Assembly (NCBI GenBank): GCA_950106755.1
Contig: OX467082.1
Coordinates: 34,224,001 to 34,288,000 of the forward strand
Reading direction: 5' to 3'
Length of the DNA stretch: 64,000 nt
Origin: Climacium dendroides
Lineage: Eukaryota; Streptophyta; Bryopsida; Hypnales; Climaciaceae
Part shown: positions 36,418 through 48,024 of the stretch, one piece after another
How the letters are laid out: the number at the start of each line of letters is the position of its first letter
Position numbering within the stretch: position 1 is the first letter of the stretch
The notes under the pieces: model-generated
Told to the model about the DNA's origin: nothing
The model's input: the letters and a program-made list of their open reading frames with translations, nothing else
Database searches by the model: none
Position numbers and translations under genes: made by a program

Positions 36418-37351
36418 ATTGTGTGTGCTTTTTTTGTATAAATTTTTTGACCTTGAATTTTGGCACACTTGTTATTAACATAAAATATATCTTGTACCAA
36501 AAATTTCATGGTAAATAGACAATTTCTCAGCCCTTGGGAGGGTGTCAAAGTTGGTAGTAGTGATATGGCTTCTCCCAATGTTTCCTACAACTACACATGT
36601 TGGTAGATTGTGTATATCTTTTTTATTATAAATTTTTTTACCTTAAAAATTTGTCACACATGTTATTAACATAGAAATTATTGTATAGAAAAAATTTCAT
36701 GAAAAATAAAAAAAAATATCAGCCCTTGGAAGGGTGTCAAAGATGGAAATAGAAAAATGGTTTCTCAAAGCTGCCCATGTTGGTAGATTTTAAATATCTT
36801 TTTTTGTAATATTTTTTTGTCCTTGAAATTTGGCATACATGTTATTAACATAGAAAGGTTTGTGTGACAAAAAATTCACGGTAAATAGACAATTTCTTAG
36901 CCCTTGGAGGGGTGCCAAAGTTGGTAGTAGTGAAATGGTTTCCACAAGTGTTTCTCAAAACAATACATGTTGGTAGATTGTGAATATCTTTTTTTGTATT
37001 AATCTTTTGGACCTGAAATTTGGACCATATGTTGAAATCATATATTAGTTTTTGTTCCAAAAATTTCATGGCAAAAAAAAAAAATTCCAATCCTTGGGAG
37101 GCTGTGAAAGTTGGCAGAAGTGAAAAAAATTCCACAACTACCCATGTTGGTAGATTTTGAATAACTTTTAAATGGTGAATCTTTTGGCCTTGAAATTTGG
37201 AACATGTGTTATTAACATAAAGATCAAGCTGTGGTAAAAATTTCGTGGTAAAATACCAATTTTTCAGCTCTCGGGAGCCTCTCAAAGTTGGCTGCAGTGA
37301 AATTTTCTTCACTGCGATTTCGAAAACGCCAATTTGATTGGGACCCTACTG
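36404..37351 (-). repeat. Right terminal inverted repeat, five subrepeats
   Basis: The inverse marker TTGGTAGATT recurs near 36,411, 36,600, 36,780, 36,970 and 37,147 (spacing 176-190 bp). The outermost part after the last subrepeat holds GGCTGCAGTGAAATTTTC, an ATTTCGAAAACGCC block and the terminus. TA at 37,352-37,353 is the expected target duplication. Confidence 0.9.
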
Positions 37352-37359
37352 TACATTAA

Positions 37360-38380
37360 TGTGAACAAATTTGTAATAGTGATTTGATCACCAATTCGGA
37401 ATTAATATAAAAATAAATTTCTAGTTGAATTGGTGTGTTGTGTCTAGTGTGATGGATGAGTGTTTAATTTGTGTATATTGTGGAATTTGTAAAACATAAA
37501 TTTCAATAATGTAAATGTGATGGAATTTATATGTTGATGTGGAATTATGCTATTAACCTAATTAGAGGAGTTCCGATGTGTCCTTGTGTAGTTGATTCAG
37601 TCAAAGTCGAAAATTAAAGTATGCGTGTATGTTAAACTATGAAACCAAATTGGATTTGTGTGTGTCATTGTAGTTATGATAATTGAGTGTTCAAGTTAGA
37701 GATCAATTGTGTGAATTAAGTTTGTTGTTAAGTGCTTGGTCGATAATATTTAAATGTGTGTTCATACCAAATTGAGATATAGAATGTGTAAATCTATATA
37801 AGTCATAATCGGAATTGAGTAAGTTCCGATTTGGTTGTTAAGCTATATATGTTAATCATTAAATTGTAAAGAATTGCTGAGTGGCTGTAAGGGTGTTACT
37901 TTTAATTCACATTCTAAAGTATGCTATTGAAGGATGAATGTTATGGATATAAAAAAAGGCAATTCCAAGTAGGCAAAGAAGGATCTTGTAATTCCTTTAA
38001 AAGAAGACAAAGAACAAATTGAGAAGATCAGCTTGAGTAGGAAGCTTAAGAACATGTCAAGCTTTACCTGATTCAAGCCTAATTTGGAAGTTGCAATGCA
38101 CCAGCTAACAAAGCTTAGTAGCGAAGTTCCATTTGGAGATAAAAGAGCCAAAAATAAATTAAAAAATAATGTAAAAGATTAAGAGTATAAATTGGTTAAT
38201 CCTTGTGGCCTTTAAGAGTGGAGGGAAAATTTTTGCAATTAGTTTTACTACATGAGCATATTACATAGCCTAGTGGAAGTAAATAAAAAAAATTTTGAAC
38301 TTTGGTTGCAATGACCTATTAGGTGATTGTTAGAGTCAATCCTATTTAATTTGCCTCCCTTAGAATGAATTTTAAACTAT
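37360..38380 (-). repeat. Motif-array arm, inverse of 42,075-43,970
   Basis: The motif is now in the opposite direction (CAAATTGGATTTG, AAGTTCCGATTTGG, TAATTTGGAAGTTG). The interval 38,200-38,345 is the inverse of about 42,100-42,260, sharing AGGTCATTGCAACC, CCTCCACTCTTAAA and GCCACAAGG. The arm lies just outside the right end of the Tc1 element. Confidence 0.55.
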
Positions 38381-38499
38381 AAAGCTTGGGTTAAATCCAA
38401 ATTGAAATCAAATTCATCTACACTTATATATTAACATTGATAATGGATAGTGAATAATTGATGCTAAGTGTGGGTTTCATTATTTATTCCCAAATCGAC

Positions 38500-38625
38500 A
38501 ATCAAACATCCTAGATAAATATACCAAAATACAAAATAAGTGACTTTAGTCCCAATATGATAGACTTATTTGTCTTTCCTTGTGGAATTACCCCCTTATA
38601 CTATTTGCCATGGGTTTGTCAAATA
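38500..38625 (-). repeat. X module, inverse copy
   Basis: On the minus strand: AGTATAAGGGGGTAATTCC, then AAATAAGTCTATCA and GGGACTAAAGTCACTT, colinear with the copies at 26,535 and 30,730 (inverse). Confidence 0.6.
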
Positions 38626-38884
38626 GTTAAAAATTACATTACAATCCATCTACTTATTGCATACAATCAAATATTATATTATTTTATTTTCAAATGTTAT
38701 TGAAAAAAAATTATAAATTTTTTTCGTGTAAATCTAGATTGTTTAATTCATTGAGAGAATTAAAAAGAGTGCAAGCATACAAAAAAATTGAAGCTTTAAT
38801 AAATAACAACAATACCATAGCAAAGCAATACTACTATATTAATTTTTCTCTCTCCAAATCAATCACAAGACTTGATTTAGCAAA

Positions 38885-39260
38885 AATGCCAAGTCAAGTG
38901 GGGGTTTTAAAATTTAGGGAATGGTCAAATAGTTTAATGTATTATGGCTAAAGTCACAAATGTATTTTAGATTGAAATGGGAAATGCAAACAATTTAACA
39001 CTCAATTTTACTACCAACAATTCGTTTCTATTCTTATTCCTAATGACTTAAATTTTATCCACTACTAGAAAATTCAGTTTTTTTGTTGATTTGGTTCACT
39101 TTTCTATTGATTTCTGTCCAAATCAATAGATTATTGTCCAAATCAATAAAAAAATGAACCACATCAATGCAGCCAAATCTATAGAAAAACTAAATTTTCT
39201 AATAGTGGTGTCTAGTCCTTTATTCAATGCTATGGATGCATGAGTGTAAGGTTGTTAAAG
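38885..39260 (+). repeat. X module, plus copy, interrupted by a CACTA MITE
   Basis: GGGAATGGTCAAATAGTTTA and GGCTAAAGTCACAAATGTAT match 22,740-22,800. The similarity resumes after the MITE at GTCTAGTCC and ends at AATGCTATGGATG. Confidence 0.6.
39060..39207 (+). mobile_element. CACTA-type MITE, complete (148 bp)
   Basis: Starts CACTACTAGAAAATTCAG and ends with the inverse CTAAATTTTCTAATAGTG. The interior carries GTCCAAATCAATAGA twice. CACTA ends with short TIRs define the superfamily. It sits inside an X module whose paralogue at about 22,897 lacks it. A 3-bp target duplication is not obvious. Confidence 0.75.
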
Positions 39261-39779
39261 TATGAGCAAGAAACATTGAGCATTGAACAATTTGAGAAGA
39301 ATTTATAAAAAACTTCTAATTTTTCACCATTAAATACCTTTGTCCTTGATTTATTATAAAAACATATGGATATAAATGCATCCAAAGAGGATGAATGGAG
39401 TTGGATGAATTTTGTAGTTGACTTCGTTGGATGAAAAGGAATTTAGATGATTGTTGAATGATTGAAAAGATAAAATTCGTTGTTTAGGATAAGTGTCAAT
39501 TACCAAATATCTTAAATTCAAGGTTTAGGGTGACTTTTTGGAAACTAAAGACCTATGTTTACATGGTGTTATAAAACCATTTTAAGCTAAAGGTACCATT
39601 TCTAATTAAAATTTATAATTTCTTTAAAGCATTATTGAAGTTTATTAAATTTATTTTTATGCTAACACTAACATTTACAAGTTCGAATTATATGTTTCCA
39701 TCTAATTAAAAGACATGGTATGTTGCTAATAGAAAGAAATAGATTCCATCCATAAAAATTTCTAATAATTGACTTCTAT

Positions 39780-41980
39780 AATGAAGATGTTTTTTAGTAT
39801 AAATGATGTTTGGCAATAGAAATGGATAATGGAGCCTCTACCATAGCTGTCGCTAAAGTCTTGTGGGATTGGTAGAAGGCGAGAGTATAAGATGCTGGAG
39901 AGGATTGTTTCTATAAGATGTAATGAATAAACAATTAGAAACTTTGAATAAATTTTGAGATATTGCACAATAAAAGAAAATAAAGACATGCTTAAGAGAA
40001 ACAATCAACTTACATCAATGTTTTTTGGAGTGCCTTGTAAAAGACTTGAAAATGTCCTCATCATCAAAATCATCTAGCACTATAGGTAGGGGATGCTTAA
40101 TTTGGACAATGACAATAGAAATAGGAGGGATGTTCAAACGTTGAAAGAGACCTTTGGAAATTTCACTATTACTCTCCAAGGCCACCAAATGACGTCCAAT
40201 GTTGTGGCATGCATGAATAGAGGCCCTTGTTCATTGAAGACAATATCCTTAGTTGTAACAAATATGTTACATACAATGTAAAAAAAATGTGATTTAAATA
40301 ATGATAAATAATGGAAGGTACCTATAGATGCATAACAATCCAATACCACATCACCAAGTTTTGAAAATCTGTCAATCAACAGCTACACAAATAAATGATC
40401 CTTCTCATAAGCACTTCTTTACAAAATTGTACCATTTATGAACTAAGTTTGTAAGGAAGTGAAGTTTCAGAGTAAGTTATTTTTTTCAAGATTTGTACCT
40501 ACATTGTTAAGTTGTTGGTTCATATAGATAGAAAACTTAAACATCACCGGAGTTTCGTCTCATTTTCTTTGTACAAAAAGAAGGATCTGAAAGTGTTGCG
40601 ATTGCTAGGGATAAACAAATATGACAATTAGTACTTGACAAACACAATGTTGCTAGAAGTGGGTTCAAAACATTAAAAACTATAAATGAAGAAAATATCA
40701 GTAAAATTTATTAAACATTTGGATTTTATGTAATTAGAAAGCTTCAACTTGTTTATGTCCATTCTAGAGTCAAGTAGACAAAAACCATATGTATTAACAC
40801 GCTCAAGTGCAAATTCTTTTACCTTTCCATTTTTTAGGTGGAACAATAAAATTGCTCCATCATTATGAATTTACTCTAAAGTGAACTTAAAAATGAATTC
40901 AATAACTTCCTTTTAATTTAACATGTTGCAAGCAAGAATATTAGAAGATGAAACAGAAATGTTGAAAATTAATAGTTCATTCAAGATATTAGCAACAATT
41001 AAATCAAAACATAGATTAGGATTCACGTTGCCTCTAAGAGTTTACTAGGGAGTTTGCACCCGCTCCCTCAAAACCTTGACATTAGAAAATGCATACTCTT
41101 AGATGTATGAATGAAGTGCAATATCATACTTATAACTTAATGTAAAATAAAAGAAGAGAATTATAATAAGGCTAGAGAATATAAATCTTACCTTTTTTGT
41201 AAAACCAAGCATTTAATTTCATGCGTATACATTGTCCTTTTATCTTCTCTTAAACGCTAAGCATTACAAAAATTAATGATGGTAGAATTAGAATCTAAAG
41301 TTCAATATCATGTCTATCAGATTGAACTGTTAACTCAACAATGTACTTTGATGAAGCAAAGACATCTGTTGTAACAAACATATAAATTGAAGCCATGAAG
41401 GGCAATGAGAATAGCCATATCAATCACTTCAAAAATGGTGGGAGGCATAAGATAAAGAGGAGGTACAAGAATAGATGTTGACATAGACAAAGAAGGGGTA
41501 TCATCCTTCATAGCAATCTCTTTCACAGCTTTCTTTGCAACCTTCTTCTCTCTTGGCTTACGTCCCTTCTTCACTAGTGCAACTTTTTCAACCTTGTCAT
41601 CATTTAGAGACTCCTTCTATAAAACTATTTTGGGATGTTCTTTAGCAGTCTCTTTCTTAGGTCCTCTCAAGTCCTAGGGCAAAAGTCCTTAGGCACTCTA
41701 GTTATTAAAAACACATTTAGAGTTCTTGAATAGTCACCCCCTTTGCTGTTGAATTAAGGTGAACATACAACTCTTCGAAGATGTGTCAAGACTTCTAAAA
41801 AACTTGGGCATGAAATTTCTCTCAATTCCATCTTTCTGAATCAACTCTTGCTTGAAATATCTAGAAGCATAGAATAGGCATAATTATTGCGATGACAACG
41901 ATGCAAATGCGGTTATTTTACGGATTTTTAAAGCAACTCAAATTTGTAGAAAAAATACAATTGAAATAAAGAATAAACTT
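39780..41980 (-). pseudogene. Decayed DNA methyltransferase gene (N4/N6 type), several exons
   Basis: Minus-strand fragments keep a colinear protein signal despite stops and shifts. In order: YFKQELIQKDGIERNF (about 41,870), lysine-rich KKGRKPREKKVAKKAVK (about 41,560), CFDLIVANILNELL (about 41,005), DGAILLFHLKNGKVKEFAL (about 40,860), LIDRFSKLGDVVLDCYASIG (40,382-40,323), HNIGRHLVALESN (about 40,200) and an acidic tail DDFDDEDIFKSF ending at TGA 40,015. GD.VLD.YA..G is the AdoMet-binding motif I of methyltransferases, and RHLVALESN is the strand that usually follows it. Its position after the FDLIVA segment fits the permuted order of N4-cytosine/N6-adenine DNA methyltransferases (PF01555-like). 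Splice-like sites remain (AAAAAG/GTAAGA near 41,193; CTATAG/GTACC at 40,322). A DPPY/SPPY motif is not preserved. The family call is an inference; the stops are seen directly. Confidence 0.55.
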
Positions 41981-42074
41981 ATATAGAATCCTTCTTAGTG
42001 CAACATTTGTACCCTCTTGCTCTTTGAAGGGAGTGAACCTATAGAAGGTTGTCGGCCCCTACTTAGGAATTACC

Positions 42075-43970
42075 CAACTAGTATAAGTTCGTTCCAAGGA
42101 GGCCGGTTAAATAGGATTTGACTCAAATATCACACCTAGTAGGTCATTGCAACCAAGATTTGTAAAAGAAATTCCTTAACCACATGCAATTTGTTATCCT
42201 CACGGTAATTCTAATTGCCAAATTTTTCTCTCCACTCTTAAAAGCCACAAGGGTTAAATGAAGCTCCCAATTTGGTTCTCGATCTTTAATTCTTTTATTT
42301 TCTTTTATTTTTAATCTTTCTTCTTCAAATTGGATCTTTACAATTCAGCTTGACTTTAGCAACATCCAGTTGGCTTTCTAACTAGGTACCGCCTGAGCTT
42401 CCAACTTGGTTGAATACAGGTACTGCTAGCCTCGGCCCTTGAATTTCCAAATCGGTTGAAGCTATATAGATTTACTTTGTCTCCAACTTAGAACAACAAA
42501 ATCCTCTCATGTCAACTTGGAATTTTAACACTCTCCATAGCACTCATTCTCAGACATGATATTAGCAAATAGGCTTAATTAATTTCCTTACAAGCTCTCA
42601 AGCAATCCACTCCAACTTGGTGATTCCATATACAGATTAACAAAACAAATTGGAAATCAATACAGATAGCATTTAGGCTTTACTATTCCAAATTGAATTG
42701 ACAAAAATCTCAACATTCTATACTCCAATTTGGACACTCCAGAATCATGACTATAACGACACACACATTATTCAATGAATTTTGCAATTCCATCAATTAA
42801 TTTCACATACATTTCCACACTCTAATAGTTTAATTCAACAACACAATCACATTCGCATCCATTGTATGCACAACAAGCAACCAATTTGGTATATAATTTT
42901 ACTTTGATTAATCAAATTGGTGAATAAAATCACCGTTCAAATTTAACAATTTAGTTCATTTCTAACTTTTGTTCTATCTATTAAACTCTAATCCTACCAA
43001 CTAGGATATCTTATTGTCATCACTCAATAATTTCCAACTAGGATTGTCAATCTTCTCCGCTCCCACTAAGCTTCATTCCCACTTCACTGCTCACACTGCA
43101 AACTATTCAACTTCCACCTACTTGTATAACTTCAACACTTAACACATGTCAACTCCCGACTAGGATACTTTCTCCATTAAGTTCTGCATAACTCTGCACA
43201 TAACACACCACCGCCATACACTGGCACATCCACATCTTCCGCTAGGACATAGACACACACAAACCGATCCAATCTTGGATCAACACAGACACTAACACAG
43301 GTCCCAACTAGGAAATCACACACATAAAAAAACAAAATCACAACACAACTAGCCGGAACACGCATTGGAAATTCGCTCTACAATGGGTGACCGAAAATGA
43401 ACTCAAAAACAGACCAAATAGGAACCAGAGAAAACAAAGACCAACCGTAACAACCGAATCGGCCAAGTCAACTGACTCAATTGACATTTCAACTAGGAAA
43501 CTCAAAATCAAAAGGCAATTCCAACTCGACACCAAACACAAGCACTGCCTACTTGGACAACAACAGAATGAACATCTGACTTGAAACTAACCCGACCACA
43601 ATCCAACTGAATTGAAACATTCATACAAATCAAGCCAACTTAGATTGACACGAAAAATTCCAACTGGACCAAACCAACAGACCATACTAACTTGATTCTC
43701 CCACTCTGCCAACTTAGAATTCACCATCTGACCCAATTTGGACAACACTCAGAAGGCACGATTACTGTCTTGCCCTACTTGGAAACTCAAACGAAGATCT
43801 TCATGACCTAATCGGGAATTCCAATAAAAATTTCAAATAGGTTTAACTGACTGAACAAAACCACCCACTTGGCAACACACAAAGACAATTATTAAATAAA
43901 AACTAAAATTTACACTCAAAACTATCCAAAAAAATTTACAACTTTAAATCCAACTGGGTCTTCTACAGAA
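42075..43970 (+). repeat. Motif-array arm (CAACTTGGA type) after an X-like block
   Basis: Starts CTAGTATAAGTTCGTTCCA then GGTTAAATAGG, like 31,205. The motif follows as CAATTTGGTTC, CAAATTGGATC, CCAGTTGGC, CAACTTGGAATT, CCAATTTGGACAC, CCAACTAGGAT and CAACTAGGAAAC, roughly every 30-60 bp and mostly in one direction. Short frames near 43,177-43,584 are chance products. Confidence 0.6.
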
Positions 43971-45652
43971 CCTAAAATATCAAGAGTCTTTTTTGAAGAG
44001 CCACCAAAAAGCATGATTCTATAACACAATGCACCATGTCTCCATATAGTTCACCCAATTATGGTGGAGTCAAATGACTTTCTTGTCATGTGGAGACCTA
44101 AGAATTTCTTCAAGAAAAAAACATGTTATTTTTATTATTATTACAGGGTCTACTTCCTTGTGGAGGCATCATGTATGGAATTCACCATCTAAGTCTTTGA
44201 GTCTTTCCCAATAGACACTTCATTTACATTAGTATTTTAGATTGAAGTTACCCTTTTTCTTCTACTAGGTGTTAGAGTTAATCATAATGTATATGCAATG
44301 AGGGACTAGGAGCCAGAGCATAAGAAAATACAAGACAAAACTCCTTGAACTAAGCACTGACACTTAGTCTAATAGAATTTTATGTTATGTTTCTTTTCTA
44401 CTATTCTTAATTAACTTCTAAAGTCCCAAGGCTTCTTTTTCATCAAAAGCCATTGAAAGTTGTCATTTCTATAGCAAAAACCAAATTTATTTCTTAAAAG
44501 TATTTTTTGCATATCTAACTATAGGATCTTGTAGTAGACTAGTATAAAAATGTGTGGTACAAATTTCACAAACTTTGACCATATAGATTGCAAGATATTT
44601 GTGTTTAAAGTAAAGGAAACAAATTTTTTTGTACCTTGTTCAATTGCATTATTTAGCTTTAAACCTTCATAACTTATAATTTTTGCTTTATTAATTTAAA
44701 TTTATAATTACATACAATAAAAAAATTGAGTTGAGACTTTATAAAAAAGAATTTAGAAAAAAAAAACTTAATTTTCATTCATTAAAAAATTATTAAGTAG
44801 AAATAGGTTCAAGATTGTTAATAGCTCTAAGATGGAATTAAAATACACTAATTTCAATGGTGAAATTGTTGTAGCAAGAAATCTTAACCTTGTGGGTTTT
44901 TTTTTAATTTTTTAATTTTTATAAATTGTGAGATCTAAGGTCAAAAATGAAATCTACAAGTTATTTTTTGAAAAAGATTATCTAATTGTCTAAAAAACAA
45001 GAGTGTCCATAACTTTCTCATAACAAATCCAAATGGAATGAATCAAAGCTTGACATGAACATAAAAATATAATCTATACCAAACAAATTTTTCAAATATT
45101 TTAATTTTTTTTAATTAATTTTTTTTACTTTAATTTTATTTTGCCCACCAACAAAAAAAATGGCTTTTTGTTATATAGCTTTTGCTCCCAATCTCTAATT
45201 AAAATTAAAATCATATTTTTGGAAAACTCATATGTTTTACTATCTTCACTAAAATATTCAAAAAATCACAACAAATATTGAGACCATAGGAGTGTGCCCA
45301 AAATCCATTTTGTCCCCTGAAAAGACACTCGGACTTTAAGGGTTAAGGTAGGAGGTTCAACAATTGCCCATTTAATCCTTAAGGGACCAATTTGCTAAAT
45401 TTGGCAACATAGAAATTTTGGACAAATATGTGTGATTGGAGATTGTCAAGATTTTGGCTCAAATTTTAACTCAAAGCATGGACAAAGAATATTTTTGATG
45501 TGCATTAACATTTAGGACATTTGGAAATTTGAGTCAAAAGTTATGGCTTAATATGTTAATTTTGTTTTGAATGGGGATGCAACAAATTTTTTTTAAATCA
45601 CTTTTTTTATAAACAAACATTTCAAATTATTTCTCTAGGTTTATATAAACAT
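43971..45652. other. AT-rich DNA, possible left part of an outer element
   Basis: No gene. At about 45,343-45,385 the sequence TAAGGTAGGAGGTTC followed by ATTGCCCATTTAA recurs in inverse at 54,655-54,712. This suggests an older element whose body was split by the 8.1-kb hAT insertion. Confidence 0.35.
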
Positions 45653-45660
45653 AGAAAACT

Positions 45661-45905
45661 CATGGTTGTCATAGTGGACGGACGTCCGATTCGCCTGTCC
45701 GTTCGATTCACCTGTCCGTTAGGGGTCTCGCCCGTTCGATATAGTCAACACAAAGTTGACTTTATGAAAATGGAAAAATAGGCCACGTGGATGCCACTGG
45801 GATGCCATGTGGATTCTGGAATATGCAGAACGCGGACGCCATCGTCAAGGCGCGGACGTGATCGTTAGGGCGCAGACGTGAACGTCAGGGCGCGGACGGG
45901 ATTTA
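45661..45905 (+). repeat. Left end of the hAT element, GC-rich
   Basis: After the terminal CATGGTTGTCATA come several CCTGTCCGTTCGATT-like units and then three to four copies of AGGGCGCGGACGTGA. Counterparts in inverse lie at 53,400-53,744 (GTCCGCGCCCTGAC, TCCGTCCGG). Confidence 0.75.
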
Positions 45906-46289
45906 ATAAATATACTAAATTAATATGCTTTTACATATTTTCATTTCATATTCCATATTCCAAGTCACTACAACAGTCCATATTTTTATTTAATGTTAGA
46001 TCATATCACTGTAACACCCAAATAAATTCCACATCCTAATCAATCCATCATTCCATATTTTTCTGGGGTGTTAAATTACCTCATTATAAGTTTGTAACAC
46101 CCAAACCACTTCCATGTCCAAATCACTCCACCAATCCACCATTCCATAAATATTTTGGGTGTTACATTATATTACACTGACACCCAAAGCATTTTCATAT
46201 TCGAAAGCACTCCACCATTCATATTTCTTTTAATGTTAGATTATATAACTCCTTCAAAATAATTGGTCACCCTAAAATAAATTGGTATG

Positions 46290-47240
46290 CTTTTCAAAAG
46301 CTTTGGTCACTCCATCTCTCCTTTTGGACATTGATTTTAAAAAGACACTTCCATTCCAAGTGACTGCCATTATTTTTTTGGCGGAATCATTCTCTTTCCT
46401 ATTTTTTTGGCATCATTACCAAAAGTCTTTTATTTGAATTCAATGCCACTTGTGTAGGGTGGAATGACTTTTTTTTCCTATTTTATTTTCCGTAATTAGC
46501 AAAATTGTTCCATCCCAAGCCGAGGCCATTTCTTTTTTGTTGATCATTCCCATTCCTTTCAAGTTTTGCTCCATAGCAAAACTCTTTCATCCCAAGTGAA
46601 TTCCATTTATTTTTTGTGGTATCCCAACTCTATCCAAACTAAATGGTAATTTTTTGGGGTTGTTAGTTGAAATCACTTTGACACACTATTTTTTGTGGGC
46701 TTATCTCTCTCACAAAATTGTTCCATCCCAAGCCCAATCCATTTTGTATTTGTTCCATCATTTCCATTTCTATTTTTTTTCCATTAATGAACAAAGCTCT
46801 TCCCATCCCAACTCTATGCCATTCTTTTTGGTTCGGATCATTCTCTCTCTTTTTTTTTGCTTCATTCCTAAAACTCTCCCATCCCAACTCATAGTTATTC
46901 TTTTCTTTTCGAACATTTTTTTTTTGTTGAAAGAAATGGACAATTTCCATGTTCTAACATTCCAATTTCTATTTTGTTTTGGTTCATTAATTAGGAAGAC
47001 TATTTTATTCGAACTCATAGTTTTGCTTTATTTGTTCAATCTTTCCCTTCCCTATTTTATTTTTTCTAATTCACTAAAGTTATTCCATCTCAACTCAAAG
47101 CCATTATTCTTATTTTTTTGTTCCATCATTCCCTTTCCTTTTATTTATTTTTTTCATTACTAAAATTATTCCAATCTACTTCAATGTCATTCTTATTTTT
47201 GTTGGATCAATTACTTTCTTTTGGAGGGGGGGCTTCATTA
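46290..47240 (-). repeat. Minisatellite array, T-rich strand
   Basis: Units of about 70-85 bp built around TTCCATCCCAACTC, GCCATTCTTTTTG and TCATTCCCTTTCC. Anchor positions of the CATCCCAA core: 46,511, 46,587, 46,728, 46,801, 46,869 and a variant at 47,086. The inverse strand matches the arrays at 47,340-47,960 and 50,340-52,560. A 169-codon frame here is an artefact. Confidence 0.8.
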
Positions 47241-47339
47241 ACTTCTAAAACATAGACTTGTTTTTTTAATGCAATGGTTTTTCCATTTGTTCAAAAAATA
47301 AAAATAAAAAATGGAAGTGTTTAAGGAGTTCATGAAGTC

Positions 47340-47960
47340 AAAAAAAAATGAAAGATTTAAAAAAAAAATTAATGGCATTGAGGTGGGATGAAAGAGTTTT
47401 AGGAATGAAGCAAAAACAAAAAAAGGAAAGAGAATGATGGAACAAAAAAATAATGGCTTTGAGTTGGGGTGGGAGAACTTTGGGAAATAAGCAAAAATAA
47501 AATAATGGCTTCGGGAGAACTTCAGGAAATAAGAAAATATAAAATAACGGCTTTGAGTTGGGAATTTGGGAATTGGGATGGGAGAATTTTAAGAAATAAG
47601 AAAAAACAAAATAGAGAAGGGAATGATTCAACAAAAAAAAGATGAATTATGAATTGGGATGGGAGAGTTTTAGGAACAAAATAGAAAAAAGAATTATTCA
47701 ACCAAAAGAAAAAAATTAAGTATAAGTTGGGATGGGAGAGTTTTAGGAATGAAGCATCTATAGAAAAAGGAGAGGGAATGATCCAACCCTAAAAGAATGG
47801 TATAGAATTCGGATGGGAGACCTCTGCTAATTCATGGAAAAAAAAGGAAAGGGAATGATGGAACAAATAAAAAATGGCATTGACTTAGGATGGAAGAGTT
47901 TAAGGAATGAAGCCCAGAAAATCAGGAAAGGGAATGATGGAATTAAAAATTCAAGTGGCG
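47340..47960 (+). repeat. Minisatellite array, A-rich strand, short block
   Basis: Units of about 72-80 bp like GTTGGGATGGGAGAGTTTTA followed by GGAATGAAGC, an A run and GGGAATGATGGAAC. This is the inverse orientation of 46,290-47,240, so the two blocks form an inverted pair. Confidence 0.8.
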
Positions 47961-48024
47961 TATTGAAGGCCTAGAATTTTAGATAACTCCCTACTATTTC
48001 TTTCATTTTAGACACAAGGCGGTT

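Larger units (their letters stand above)
33969..37351 (+). mobile_element. Tc1-like transposon with long subrepeat-built inverted repeats
   Basis: Left inverted repeat 33,969-34,687 (outer part lost in the gap) and right inverted repeat about 36,404-37,351, nearly 950 bp. The right terminus reads GGGACCCTACTG followed by TA, matching the Tc1 pattern of CAGT-type ends inserted at TA. Between the repeats lie a non-coding leader and one uninterrupted transposase gene. The whole element is about 3.6 kb if the missing left end mirrors the right. It appears inserted into the motif-array arms that flank it (31,205-33,660 and 37,360-38,380). Confidence 0.88.

Noticed and set aside
36845..37312. 155-codon minus-strand frame in the right inverted repeat
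   Set aside because: It is made of the 185-bp subrepeats (repeated PTFTASQGL-like words) and its counterpart on the left is broken. Not a second transposon gene.
46654..47163. 169-codon plus-strand frame, long for this window
   Set aside because: It lies entirely in the T-rich minisatellite. The phenylalanine/serine-rich product is a translation of the repeat and shifts with unit number.
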